DNA from: Microbacteriaceae bacterium
GTDB taxonomy: Bacteria > Actinomycetota > Actinomycetes > Actinomycetales > Microbacteriaceae
Direction of reading: 5' to 3'
Assembly: GCA_030841285.1 (NCBI GenBank)
Contig: JAVECW010000148.1
Span: forward strand, 1 to 62,461
Length of the DNA stretch: 62,461 nucleotides
The notes beneath the pieces are model-generated. The model ran no database searches. It was not told the origin of the DNA and saw nothing but the letters and a program-made list of their open reading frames with translations. Position numbers and translations under genes: made by a program. Below are positions 1 to 8,847 of the stretch, piece by piece. Within the stretch, counting starts at the first letter, position 1. Each line of letters starts with the position of its first letter.

Positions 1-309
1 GAACGCTACCTGTTCGATCCCCTCGGCGAATGGCTCGGCTGGTTCCCATTCAGCGATGACGAAAGCGCCGTCACCAGGAACGGCACCTACCTCGGTACCG
101 TCGTCGAGAACCGGCTGCTCTGGCGGACCGTCCAGCCATATCGCGCCGATCCGGGGTACCCGGGCGCGCCGGCCTTCCCGGGACGCGCGGGTTATCCGGG
201 CGCCGTGGGCTATTTCGGCGCGATGCCGGGGTACGAGGATGTCCCCAAGCACCTCCTGCTCCCCGACGACACCACGCACACGGGCTTCACGCCCATCTTC
301 GGCACGTAG
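1..309 (+). CDS. C-terminal part of a beta-flower-like protein (5' end outside window)
   Basis: The reading frame is open from the first base to a TAG at 307-309, so at least 102 residues are present and the start is missing. The visible N-terminal part has the pattern of a hydrophobic-aromatic repeat (YLFDPLGEWLGWF, then VTRNGTYLGTV, then LLWRTVQPY). This resembles the four-fold beta flower domain found in small actinobacterial proteins of unknown role. The tail is low complexity and rich in Gly, Pro and Tyr. No catalytic residues can be recognised. The family assignment is from memory of the repeat pattern and is tentative; the frame itself is clear. Confidence 0.5.
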   Translation, partial: ERYLFDPLGEWLGWFPFSDDESAVTRNGTYLGTVVENRLLWRTVQPYRADPGYPGAPAFPGRAGYPGAVGYFGAMPGYEDVPKHLLLPDDTTHTGFTPIFGT

Positions 310-340
310 CCGTCGCCGCACGTCGCCGTCGCCGTTTCGG

Positions 341-405
341 GCGCGGCGTGGGCGCGGCGTGGGCGCGGGTGCGAGCCCCGGCGCGGCGTGGGTGCGGGTG
401 CGAGC
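341..405. repeat. short GC-rich direct repeats downstream of the first gene
   Basis: An 11-base unit, gcgcggcgtgg, occurs twice in tandem at 341-362 and recurs at 381-391, with gggtgcgagc blocks following. It lies in the convergent gap after the TAG at 309. It codes for nothing that can be supported. Confidence 0.6.
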
Positions 406-421
406 GGGCGCGAGTCGGCGA

Positions 422-456
422 AAATGGCGAACCAACCACGAAACGTTTCGCCATTT
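422..456. terminator. hairpin between convergent genes
   Basis: A perfect 10-base inverted repeat, aaatggcgaa and ttcgccattt, is separated by 15 bases. It lies between two convergent genes, so a bidirectional terminator is likely. There is no strong U-tract, which is common for actinobacterial terminators. Confidence 0.5.
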
Positions 457-519
457 GCGCGAACTCGCAGGGGGGTGGCGAGGGCGGGGCGCAAAACTTG
501 CGTTGCGCGACCCGGCTAC

Positions 520-909
520 CTACCCTCCGACGGTCGGAGCCTCATTCGCAGCACCGATGAGCCCGCCGATGATTACGTACCACACCACGGTGATCAGGAT
601 CGGTGCGAACCCGAGGATCGCGCCCCACAGCGCTTCGGTGCGCCTGAATCCATTCGAGCGCCGTGCCGTGCCGAGGCCCACGAAGCCGAAAATTATCGCA
701 AGCAGAGCGGGCAGCCAGCACAAGAACAGCCCCAGGAATGGGATTAACGAGAGCGCCGTGCCGACGACACCGAGCACGAGGGCTGCAACAGCGAGTCCGT
801 TACTGCTTGGGCGCGGGGCGTACTGCACGTACACCTGATGCATGTTCTGTGCTGGTGACGTGGCTGGTGACGTGAAATCCTGCGGTTCCTGCTGTGAACG
901 CTCGCTCAT
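520..909 (-). CDS. DUF4190-type small membrane protein
   Basis: The protein is about 129 residues. A polar N-terminus rich in Gln, Ser and Pro is followed by a DUF4190-like unit with three hydrophobic stretches: GLAVAALVLGVVGTALSLI, LFLCWLPALLAIIFGFVGLG and LWGAILGFAPILITVVWYVI. The family is widespread in Actinobacteria and has no established function. I chose the ATG at 909 (MSERSQQ). An in-frame TTG at 951 and an ATG at 936 would add residues that look unrelated. No clear ribosome site decides between them. Confidence 0.75.
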   Translation of the reverse strand: MSERSQQEPQDFTSPATSPAQNMHQVYVQYAPRPSSNGLAVAALVLGVVGTALSLIPFLGLFLCWLPALLAIIFGFVGLGTARRSNGFRRTEALWGAILGFAPILITVVWYVIIGGLIGAANEAPTVGG

Positions 910-980
910 CTGCTGATTGTGGCAGTGTGGCGGCATCCGTGACACCCCCAAGCAGTGGGACGGGACGGATGCGCGAGCGC

Positions 981-1436
981 CTAGAAGTACCGATTGATCT
1001 CGCTGTAGATCGTCTCGCCCTCGACGCGAATGTAGTCCTCGTGGAGGAGCTCCGGCTCCTCAGGGTTGGATCTACTGAGGTCGATCGGCGCATCCGGAGC
1101 ACTCACGTTGATCGCAGATCCCATCGGATGAATCCCTAAGGTGTCGTCCAGCGCAGACCAGCCGTCCGCGTGCGCGATTTCATACAGGGCTTCAGCAAGG
1201 CCGGGGACGCGGCTCTCGGCATCCTCCGCGGTCTGATCCGGCCAAGTTCGCAGGTAGGCGGCGCGTCCGGCCGCGATGATCGCCTCTTCGTCGGTGACGG
1301 CATAGTCGTCGCGCTGAACCACGCTCACGAACGAGGTGGCGTGACGCGCATAGTCGGCGGCCTCCCCAGGGTGGGTCTCTTCGCCGTTGAGGTCGGATTC
1401 GCCATTGAGGTCGGATTCGCCGTTGAGTCCGGTCAT
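981..1436 (-). CDS. hypothetical acidic protein with N-terminal hexapeptide repeat
   Basis: I do not recognise this roughly 151-residue soluble acidic protein. It has no signal peptide and no membrane segment. The N-terminus contains LNGESD-LNGESD-LNGEE, encoded by three 18-base direct repeats. The middle (EEAIIAAGRAAYLRTWPDQ, then GLAEALYEIAHADGW) looks like a small helical domain. Two ATG codons are available. The one at 1436 sits about 7 bases from GGGAG, while the ATG at 1442 is almost touching it, so 1436 is the better start. Confidence 0.6.
   Translation of the reverse strand: MTGLNGESDLNGESDLNGEETHPGEAADYARHATSFVSVVQRDDYAVTDEEAIIAAGRAAYLRTWPDQTAEDAESRVPGLAEALYEIAHADGWSALDDTLGIHPMGSAINVSAPDAPIDLSRSNPEEPELLHEDYIRVEGETIYSEINRYF
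1383..1436. repeat. three 18-base tandem repeats at the 5' end of a gene
   Basis: The units are 1383-1400, 1401-1418 and a diverged 1419-1436, with core gttgaggtcggattc. The period is a multiple of three, so the frame is kept and LNGESD is repeated in the protein. Confidence 0.85.
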
Positions 1437-1529
1437 CGTCATTCTCCCAGTGGCCCGTCGGGCGGACCTGACCTCAGATTAGTCCTCGCGCACCCATCGT
1501 GGTAGGGGAAGTGAGGCATTCTCAGAGGG

Positions 1530-1572
1530 ACAGGATGTCCAGCACTGTGCGCGGTGCTGGACATCCTGTTTT
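1530..1572. terminator. 16-bp perfect hairpin downstream of the giant repeat-protein gene
   Basis: The stem acaggatgtccagcac pairs with gtgctggacatcctgt around an 8-base loop. It lies just past the stop of the 2103-residue protein gene. The T-run (TTTT) is on the plus side, whereas the gene is read on the minus strand. It may therefore act as a stem-only terminator or an mRNA 3' stabiliser. Confidence 0.7.
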
Positions 1573-1580
1573 GGGGGCTG

Positions 1581-4500
1581 TTAGCGGAGACCGATGTTGA
1601 CGTAATAGGTCTGTCCGTCATCAAGCGAGACGCCGATGCGGTAATAGTTCCCGCTGGCCGTCGTCTTCCAGTTGTAGAGGTACTGAGACGTGTCGTACCG
1701 GTAGGTGCTGCCGCTGTCGGCCGACGCCGCGTACAGTGTCTCGTCGACCGGCAGGCTCATCGAGGCGCCCTTGGCCGGGGTCAGCCACAGTGGTGCAGTG
1801 TTCGCCTGGACTACTGTGCCGCCCGCGTTCTTCAGCTGGAACTTGACCGGGACGGTGCTCCCGCCCTTGAAGATGCTCGTCGACGTGCCGACCTGGTGGG
1901 CGGTGTCGTTGATCGGCTGCAGGAATCCATCGAACCGGTAGATTACCCGGTACGTTCCCGTCGTCGTTCCCGTGTTGCCAGCCTTGTCCGTCGCCTTAGC
2001 GATGTACGAGAAGGTACCGACGCCGTTGGCATTGCCTCCGGAGATCGACACGACGCACGATCCGCTCAGGCCAGAGAAACTGTCGCCGGCCGTGCACGTT
2101 GGGGCAGGTACGGCACCGAGCGTGTAGAGGCCACCGGCCACGTTGACACCCGTGATGCTGGGCGCCTCCTTGTCGATGTTGATCCCGGACACCGTAGTGG
2201 CCGCCGTATTCCCTGCCTTGTCGGTCACCGTACCGCTGGCCGAGTTGGCGCCGTTGGCAGTAAGGATCACATTATCCGGGCAGGTCGCGACACCGGAGCG
2301 GGCGTCGGCGCAGCTGAAGTGCACCGTCACCGGCCCCACGTACCAACCGTTACTTCCCACGGTGCCGCTCACAACCGCTCCGCCGATGGTCGGCGCCGTC
2401 TTGTCGAGCTTGACGGTGACCGCGTCGGTCCCTAGATTGCCTGCAGTGTCCGTCGCCGAACCGACGATGACCTGTCCGTCCGTCTCGGTGGAGACCGTCA
2501 CGGGCGCTGTCACGTTTACAACACCGGACCCCGCATCGTCGTCCTTGGCACCGAACGTCACCGTGACGCTATTCATGTTCCAGCCATTCGCGCTGGGCAC
2601 GGGCGACAGCGTGTGGGTGACCGTCGGGGCGATGTTGTCCCACTTGAGAGCCACCGCGTTCGCGGCCTCTGTGTTGCCCGCGAAATCGACCGCCCAATAT
2701 GCCACCGTGCCTGCGCCACTCCCGTTGAGCGGGACGGCGACGGTCTTGGTCGCACCGGCCGCCACCTGCTCTGCGCCGCCGTCGATCTTATAGTGGAGCT
2801 CCTTGACCCCCGACAATCCGGCCTGGTCGCTGGCGGTCAACACGACGTTGGCACTTGAACCTGTGCACCATCCGTTCGCCGTCGTGCACTGGTTATTGGC
2901 CGTCGTGCTCGGGGCGGATCCGTCGATGTTGATGCCACTCACGGTCTTGCCCGCACTCTGGTTGCCCGCCTTGTCGCTGGCCGGGTCGCTCGTGACGGCC
3001 TGGTTCGCGCCGTCGCCGGCGACCACCTTGCTGGTCGGGCAGGATGCCACCCCGGACAGTGAATCTGTGCAGGTGAAGTCCAGAACGACCTGGTCGCGGT
3101 ACCAGCCGGCAGCGTTCGGAGCCGTCGTCGGACCACCGTCGATGGCAGGCGCGGTGCGGTCGACGTTGATTCCGTTCACCGTTGCCGTCTTCTGGTTGCC
3201 TGCCTTGTCGGAGATGCTGGCCGAGGCGCCCAGGTTGTTCCCCTGGCCGGTGATCGTGCTGTCGGCCGGTTGCGTCGACGGGTCGATACCGGACAGCGCG
3301 TCGGTTCCGGTCCACGCGACCGTCACGTCGCCGTTGTACCATCCGGCACCGTTGGCGTCGGTGGTCGGGGCACCTGCGAGGGTCGGTGCGGTCTTGTCGA
3401 TGCTGATGTGGTCGACTGTCGCGGAGTTCACGTTGCCGACGACGTCCTGCGTGTCGCCGTGGACCTGCTGGTTCGCACCCTCGGTGCCGACTGTCGCGTT
3501 CGGGCCGCAACCGGCGATCCCGGATTCGGCGTCGGTGCACGTAAAGGTCACATCGACGCTCGTGTTGTTCCAGCCAAAGCCGTTCGCCGCCGGAGTGGCA
3601 GCACCCGTGATGGTCGGCGTGTTGTTGTCAACCTTCACGGCCGTCGTCTGTTGGGTCTCGACGTTGCCCGCGACATCCGTGCTCCAGAACGTGAGGCTGT
3701 GAACACCGGTCGCGAGCTCTGTCGAGAACGGCCCACCATAGCTCTGGATGTCGCCACCATCGATGCGGTAGTAGGTTGCACCAATGCCGGAAAGCGCATC
3801 GTCACCGCTGAGCGTGATCTCGACGGCACCCTTGTACCAGCCACCTGCAGCGTTCGGGATGGTGGCGGTGGTGGTTGGTGTGGTGCGGTCGATTTGGATT
3901 CCGTCCACGGTCTTGTTCGCCGTGTTCCCGGCCTTATCCGTGCACGTAGCCGACGACGACAAGTTGCCGCCCTCACCCGTGACAGTGTCGTCCGCAGGAC
4001 CCGTGGCAACACCAGAGAGCGCATCCGTGCACGACCAGGTCACCACCACATCCGCCGAGTGCCAACCCGGCGAGAACACGGCACTGAGCACCGGCGCCGT
4101 CTTATCAACATTGATCCCGGACACCGAAGCGCTGGCACTATTCCCGGCCGCATCCGTCGCCGTCCCAGACGCCGACTGGTTCGAACCCTCGCCCACAACC
4201 TGGGCAGGAGACGTGGCCGACAGGCCAGACAACGCATCATTCGCAGCGAAACTCACCGTGACGTCGCTTCGATACCAACCAGCAGCGTTCGCCGCCCGAT
4301 CAGCCGAAGCCGAAATCGTCGGCGCCGTCTTATCAATACTCACCACAGCCGTGTCCGACGCCGCGTTGCCCGCGTTATCGGTCGCCGTCCCCGTCACCTG
4401 CTGGGACACACCCTCAGCCGACTTCGTCACCGGGCCCGTGCACGAGGCCACACCAGAACCGGCATCAGCACACGCGAACGTGACCGTCACATCCTGATTC

Positions 4501-7500
4501 GACCAGGCACCATCCGCATACGCCAACGGAGTAAACGAGTGACCAATCGACGGCGCCGTCTTATCAATCTTCACGTGAGCGGTCTGCGCCTCCTCAACGT
4601 TCCCAGCCTTATCCGTGCTGAAGAACGACACCGAATGATCACCCTCACTCGACAACGTCAGGCTCGTCCCACTCTGCGTTGCACCACCATCAACCGCATA
4701 CGACGTCGACGCAACCCCAGACAAATTATCCGACGGCGACAACACCACCGTCACACTCCCATTCGTCCACGAATTCGACGACCCAACCACACCCGTCACC
4801 GGAGCCGTCCGATCCACACTCACCGCAACACTCGAGGCCGTGGTCGTGTTACCGGCTTTGTCCGCGATCGTTTCCGTCACGGTGAGGTCGGAACCCTCCC
4901 CCGTGATCGTGCTGTTCGCCGGCTTCGTCGACGGGTTGATCCCCGACAAGCCATCGTGGCCTTGCCAGGCAATGGTGACATCTGCGTTGTACCAGCCCGC
5001 ATCGTTGGCATCCGTCGTCGCGGAACCGACCAGCGTCGGCGCCGTCTTGTCGATGTTGATGTTGTCGACCGTCGTGGAGCTCGTGTTTCCGGCGACGTCC
5101 TCGGCGCTACCGTGGACCTGTTGGTTGGCGCCCTCTCCAGCGACGGTTGCATCGGGGCCGCACGCGGCGACTCCGGACTCCGGGTCGACACAGGTGAAGG
5201 CGACGGTCACATTGGTGCTGTTCCAGCCGAAGCCGTTCGCCGCCGGCGACGCCACTCCGGTGATGGATGGCGCAACATTGTCAACGCTCACGGTCGTGGT
5301 CTGCTTCGCCTCGGTATTGCCCGCGAGGTCGACACTCCAGTACGTGATGGTGTGGCCTCCCGCTGCGAGGTCCGCGGTGAATGGTTCGCCGTAGACTCGC
5401 GCCTCGCCACCGTCGATCTGGTAGAACGTCGTCGCGATGCCGGACTCCGCATCGTTCGCGTCGAACGCGACCGGGATGCCGCTTGTGACGAACCAGCCAC
5501 TCGCAGGCGAGATCGGGTTGATCACTGTCGTCACCGGTGCAATGCCATCGATCTTCAGGGTGATGCTGTTGACGGTCGCATCCTCGACGTTGCCTGCGAC
5601 ATCCGTGCTCCAGAACGCGATGGCGTGCGTACCCTTCTGGCCGAACGAGAACGCTCCGGCGTAGAGCTGAGCAGCGCCGCCGTCGACGCTGTAGTGGGTT
5701 GCGGCAATGCCAGAGAGAGCGTCATGTCCGGTCAGCGTCACCTGGACAGCGCCGGCATACCAACCGCTCGCCAACGGGTTCGGCACGGTTGCCGTGGAAG
5801 TCGGCGGGGTGCGGTCGATCTTTATGCCGTTCACCGTCTTGCTCGCCGTGTTACCGGCCTTGTCGGTGCACGTCGCTGTCGATGAAAGGTTGTCGCCTTC
5901 ACCGGTGACAGTGTCGTTTGTCGGCGCGACCGCGACACCGGAGAGCGCGTCGGTGCATGACCAGGTGACGCTCACGTCACTTGTCTGCCAGCCGCCCGGG
6001 AACGCGGCCGTCAGGACCGGCTTGGTCACGTCGACGTTGATGCCGGTCACTCCGGCGCTGGCGCTGTTGCCGGCGGCGTCGGTGGCGGTGCCGGTGGCCG
6101 ACTGATTCGCACCCTCACCCAGGACCTGGGCGGTCGAGGTGCTCGCAAGGCCGGACAGCGCGTCGTTCGCCGAGAAGTTCACGGTCACGCCGTGGTTGTA
6201 CCAGATGCCGACGTCTGCGGGACGGTCGGTCGAAGCGGAGATGGTCGGCTTGGTCTTGTCGATGCTCACCAGGGCGGTGTCGGTCGCTGAGTTGCCGGCG
6301 TTGTCGGTGCCGGTGCCGGTCACCTGCTGGGCAGCACCCTCGGTCGACTTCGTCGCCGGTGTGGTGCAGCTGGCAACGCCGGAGCTGGAATCGGCGCAGA
6401 CGAAGGTGACTGTTACATCCTGGTTCGTCCACGCGCCATCGGTGTATCCCGGCAGCGTGAATGAATGGCCGATCGTCGGAGCGGTCTTGTCGATTTTGAC
6501 GTGCACGGTGCGGGTCGTCTCAATATTGCCCGCCTTGTCCGTGCTGAAGAAGGAGACGGTGTGGTCGCCCTCGGTCGACAGCGTGAAGCTCGTGCCGGTC
6601 TGCGTCGCAGCGCCGTCGACCGCGTACGAGGTCGAGGCGACACCGGAGAGGTTGTCACTGGGCGCAAGGGTGACGGTCACGTTGCTGTTGGTCCAGCTGT
6701 TCGAGGCGCCGCTGATGCCGGTGGTCGGCGCGGTCCGGTCGATCTTGACCTGGGCGCTGTTGGCAGTCGTTGTGTTGCCTGCCTTGTCGGCGATCGACGC
6801 GGTCGCAGTGAGACCGGCGCCCTCGCTGGTGATCGTGCTGTTGGCCGGCTGCGTCGCCGGGTTTATGCCGGACAGGGCATCCGCGCCGCTCCAGCCGATG
6901 GCGACGTCGCCCTTGTACCAGCCGTTGCCGTTGGCAGCCGTGGTCGGCGTGCCGGTCAGGCTCGGCGCGGTCTTGTCGATATTGATGCCACTGACAGACC
7001 CGTTAGCCGTGTTGTCGGCGTTGTCCACCGCGGCGCCGGACACGGACTGGTTCGCACCCTCGGTGGAGAGCAGAACGCTTCCGCCGCCGGTGCAGCTCTT
7101 GATGCCGGACAGCGTATCGGTGCAGGTGAGCGTCACTGTGACATTGCTGTTGTTCCAGCCGACGGTGTTGGCCGCAGGTGCCCATGTGCCGCTGATGGCT
7201 GGCGCCGTCTTGTCCAGCTTGACCGTCACCGAGCCGTTGCCGCTATTGCCCAAATTGTCGGTTGCCGTCGCTGTCTTGATGATACCGGCGTTGTCCGCGG
7301 TCACCGAGTCGGTGGCGGGAGTCGGGCCGGATCCGACGCCAGAGCCTGCATCGATTGCGGACCAGGTGACGCCGACCGTGGCCTTGTTCCAGCCGGCGGC
7401 ATTGGGCTGCGGCGACAAAGCCGCCGTCACCATCGGTCCGGTGTTATCGAGGGTATATAACGCCTGCATCGCCTGGGATGCGCTGCTGCAGCTCCCCTGA

Positions 7501-7892
7501 CCGTTGGCGTTCTTTGACGCCGTCACGGTCACCGCCTGAACGCCGTCTCCCGCACCGGCGGTTTTCGTGAACGTCCAGTTCGACTTCGCCGTACTTGACT
7601 CAGAGTGGGCGGTGAAGGCGCCGGCGACATCCACGCACTGGGTGTCGTTGCTCGTGATGACCGTGAGCGTCAGCGCACCGCCCTGCTTTGCATACAGCGT
7701 GCCGCCAGACGAGACGGTACCGGTGCCCCCGGTAAAGGTCGCACTGGTCACGGTCGACCCAGCCGCGAAAGCCGGCGTTGTACTGAGCATCGCCGCCACC
7801 ACCGCCCCCGACGCGATCACGGCGAGCCAGCCGCGCGTGCGGCCCTCGCGAATACGAACTCGTCTCGTCGAAATGCCGCTGGGAGCGCGCAT
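1581..7892 (-). CDS. giant secreted Ig-like/OmpL47-like repeat protein with PxKF C-terminus
   Basis: This 2103-residue protein has an N-terminal signal sequence: Arg-rich start, hydrophobic WLAVIASGAVVAAMLSTT, then PAFA. About 23 beta-sandwich modules of roughly 65-95 residues follow, each joined by a link such as IDKTAP or VDRTAP. Some modules carry the OmpL47-type pattern (SGI..YxxDGG, then HxxxFWSTDxAGN). The last ~120 residues form a PxKF domain (STVPVKFQLKNAGG). No LPXTG sorting signal is present, so the protein is probably secreted or loosely surface-bound. Adhesion or matrix binding is an inference. The modules form a super-repeat: copies start near residues 307, 952 and 1504. Codon choice is not uniform. 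The ATG has GGAGG six bases upstream. Confidence 0.9.
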   Translation of the reverse strand: MRAPSGISTRRVRIREGRTRGWLAVIASGAVVAAMLSTTPAFAAGSTVTSATFTGGTGTVSSGGTLYAKQGGALTLTVITSNDTQCVDVAGAFTAHSESSTAKSNWTFTKTAGAGDGVQAVTVTASKNANGQGSCSSASQAMQALYTLDNTGPMVTAALSPQPNAAGWNKATVGVTWSAIDAGSGVGSGPTPATDSVTADNAGIIKTATATDNLGNSGNGSVTVKLDKTAPAISGTWAPAANTVGWNNSNVTVTLTCTDTLSGIKSCTGGGSVLLSTEGANQSVSGAAVDNADNTANGSVSGINIDKTAPSLTGTPTTAANGNGWYKGDVAIGWSGADALSGINPATQPANSTITSEGAGLTATASIADKAGNTTTANSAQVKIDRTAPTTGISGASNSWTNSNVTVTLAPSDNLSGVASTSYAVDGAATQTGTSFTLSTEGDHTVSFFSTDKAGNIETTRTVHVKIDKTAPTIGHSFTLPGYTDGAWTNQDVTVTFVCADSSSGVASCTTPATKSTEGAAQQVTGTGTDNAGNSATDTALVSIDKTKPTISASTDRPADVGIWYNHGVTVNFSANDALSGLASTSTAQVLGEGANQSATGTATDAAGNSASAGVTGINVDVTKPVLTAAFPGGWQTSDVSVTWSCTDALSGVAVAPTNDTVTGEGDNLSSTATCTDKAGNTASKTVNGIKIDRTPPTSTATVPNPLASGWYAGAVQVTLTGHDALSGIAATHYSVDGGAAQLYAGAFSFGQKGTHAIAFWSTDVAGNVEDATVNSITLKIDGIAPVTTVINPISPASGWFVTSGIPVAFDANDAESGIATTFYQIDGGEARVYGEPFTADLAAGGHTITYWSVDLAGNTEAKQTTTVSVDNVAPSITGVASPAANGFGWNSTNVTVAFTCVDPESGVAACGPDATVAGEGANQQVHGSAEDVAGNTSSTTVDNINIDKTAPTLVGSATTDANDAGWYNADVTIAWQGHDGLSGINPSTKPANSTITGEGSDLTVTETIADKAGNTTTASSVAVSVDRTAPVTGVVGSSNSWTNGSVTVVLSPSDNLSGVASTSYAVDGGATQSGTSLTLSSEGDHSVSFFSTDKAGNVEEAQTAHVKIDKTAPSIGHSFTPLAYADGAWSNQDVTVTFACADAGSGVASCTGPVTKSAEGVSQQVTGTATDNAGNAASDTAVVSIDKTAPTISASADRAANAAGWYRSDVTVSFAANDALSGLSATSPAQVVGEGSNQSASGTATDAAGNSASASVSGINVDKTAPVLSAVFSPGWHSADVVVTWSCTDALSGVATGPADDTVTGEGGNLSSSATCTDKAGNTANKTVDGIQIDRTTPTTTATIPNAAGGWYKGAVEITLSGDDALSGIGATYYRIDGGDIQSYGGPFSTELATGVHSLTFWSTDVAGNVETQQTTAVKVDNNTPTITGAATPAANGFGWNNTSVDVTFTCTDAESGIAGCGPNATVGTEGANQQVHGDTQDVVGNVNSATVDHISIDKTAPTLAGAPTTDANGAGWYNGDVTVAWTGTDALSGIDPSTQPADSTITGQGNNLGASASISDKAGNQKTATVNGINVDRTAPAIDGGPTTAPNAAGWYRDQVVLDFTCTDSLSGVASCPTSKVVAGDGANQAVTSDPASDKAGNQSAGKTVSGINIDGSAPSTTANNQCTTANGWCTGSSANVVLTASDQAGLSGVKELHYKIDGGAEQVAAGATKTVAVPLNGSGAGTVAYWAVDFAGNTEAANAVALKWDNIAPTVTHTLSPVPSANGWNMNSVTVTFGAKDDDAGSGVVNVTAPVTVSTETDGQVIVGSATDTAGNLGTDAVTVKLDKTAPTIGGAVVSGTVGSNGWYVGPVTVHFSCADARSGVATCPDNVILTANGANSASGTVTDKAGNTAATTVSGINIDKEAPSITGVNVAGGLYTLGAVPAPTCTAGDSFSGLSGSCVVSISGGNANGVGTFSYIAKATDKAGNTGTTTGTYRVIYRFDGFLQPINDTAHQVGTSTSIFKGGSTVPVKFQLKNAGGTVVQANTAPLWLTPAKGASMSLPVDETLYAASADSGSTYRYDTSQYLYNWKTTASGNYYRIGVSLDDGQTYYVNIGLR
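3950..4830 (-). other. codon-usage island inside the giant repeat gene
   Basis: On the coding strand this stretch prefers T- and G-ending codons (GTT, GGT, GAT, TCG, TTG). The homologous modules near 5950-6730 use C-ending codons for nearly the same residues. The upstream edge, near residue 1020, falls at a module boundary and the downstream edge is gradual. This suggests module exchange with a foreign or diverged copy. Confidence 0.7.
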
Positions 7893-7911
7893 AAGAGCCT
7901 CCGGGAATAGC

Positions 7912-7990
7912 GGCGTTCGGGTACGCCACTAAGGCCCAAAGTCTGTTGGGCCGAAACGACCCGGTCAACCCCCCGTTCATGGGGGTTGAC
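7912..7990 (-). promoter_or_regulatory. three-hairpin leader upstream of the giant repeat gene
   Basis: Three consecutive inverted repeats lie upstream of the start codon: ggcgt/acgcc (7912-7916 and 7923-7927), ggcccaa/ttgggcc (7933-7939 and 7946-7952), and gtcaaccccc/gggggttgac (7964-7973 and 7981-7990). The last is a perfect 10-bp dyad and could equally be an operator. I do not recognise a known riboswitch. Confidence 0.5.
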
Positions 7991-8124
7991 AATTCCTCAT
8001 CTTCAACGGTTCAATGAATCACCGGGCCGCCGGTGCGATTCAGTGGCGTCGATGGCGGCATCCGTGCTCGTTCACGCGACCCCATGACTGCGCGCTCCTC
8101 AACGCGGACAAGCCACGTCGACTT

Positions 8125-8847
8125 TTAGCGGCGCCTGGCAAGGGCGCTCGCGCGCGCGTCATCCACAGCCGAGTCATCGAGCGGCGCAAGTTCCGTCGGA
8201 CCGAATCGCCGGTCGACTGCAACCTGGATGAGGTGATCGGCCAGCCGTGGATTCTTAGGCAGCACAGGTCCATGCAGGTAGGTCCCGATGACGTTCTTGT
8301 AGTGGGCTCCTTCGAGTCCATCGGTTCCATTGTTGCCTTGCCCTCGTGGCACCTTCCCCAATGGATTGACGCCTGGCCCGAGACGGGTACGCCCCGCATG
8401 ATTCTCGAATCCGATCAACGGCCCGAACTCTTCGCTGACGGTGACCGTGTTCCCGACGAGCCGTCCGCCTCCGGCGTCGGTGGTGACATCGAGGATGCCG
8501 AGTCCCGGAAGCGCGCTTCCGGCGACGGTGTACGTATGGTGGCCAAACAGCTGGAACAGCCCGCAGACCATGAGCATCGGGGTGCCACTCTCGGCCCATT
8601 CCCGCAGACGCGCCCCATGCTCCAGAAGGTCGGGTTGAACGAGCGCCTGAGCGGCATCCTGGCCTCCTCCCCCAACCACGATGTCGGGAGAGTCCGGCAG
8701 CACGTCGCCCGGGTGATGATCGACGGCGTCCACCTCGTACCCTCGCCATTCCAGGCGTCGGCGGAGGGTCAGCATGTTTCCACGGTCTCCGTAAACATTC
8801 ATGTGACCCGGATAGAGATTCAGGACGGTCACGCGTTCGGCGGTCAC
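8125..8847 (-). CDS. gatD: lipid II isoglutaminyl synthase, glutaminase subunit GatD
   Basis: This 240-residue class I glutamine amidotransferase supplies ammonia to MurT for amidation of the alpha-carboxyl of D-Glu in lipid II. The nucleophile is Cys95 (MVCGLFQLFG) and the catalytic His is His192 (GTYLHGPVLPKNP). Their spacing matches characterised GatD proteins (Cys94 and His189 in Staphylococcus aureus). The start is GTG. It overlaps the murT stop by four bases (GTGA), so the two are translationally coupled, as expected for a heterodimer. The enzyme acts at the cytoplasmic face of the membrane. Confidence 0.95.
   Translation of the reverse strand: MTAERVTVLNLYPGHMNVYGDRGNMLTLRRRLEWRGYEVDAVDHHPGDVLPDSPDIVVGGGGQDAAQALVQPDLLEHGARLREWAESGTPMLMVCGLFQLFGHHTYTVAGSALPGLGILDVTTDAGGGRLVGNTVTVSEEFGPLIGFENHAGRTRLGPGVNPLGKVPRGQGNNGTDGLEGAHYKNVIGTYLHGPVLPKNPRLADHLIQVAVDRRFGPTELAPLDDSAVDDARASALARRR

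Noticed and set aside
1530-1572. Terminal inverted repeat of a mobile element
   Set aside because: The two arms are eight bases apart and form a hairpin; there is no transposase or target duplication.
1581-1940. Cell-wall sorting signal on the giant repeat protein
   Set aside because: The C-terminus is a PxKF domain and has no LPXTG-like motif, membrane helix or basic tail.
3270-5885. Long plus-strand frame of 871 codons opposite the giant repeat gene
   Set aside because: It is antisense to the repeat protein and reflects repetitive GC-rich codons. It is Arg-rich with no recognisable domain, whereas the minus frame has signal peptide, modules and ribosome site.
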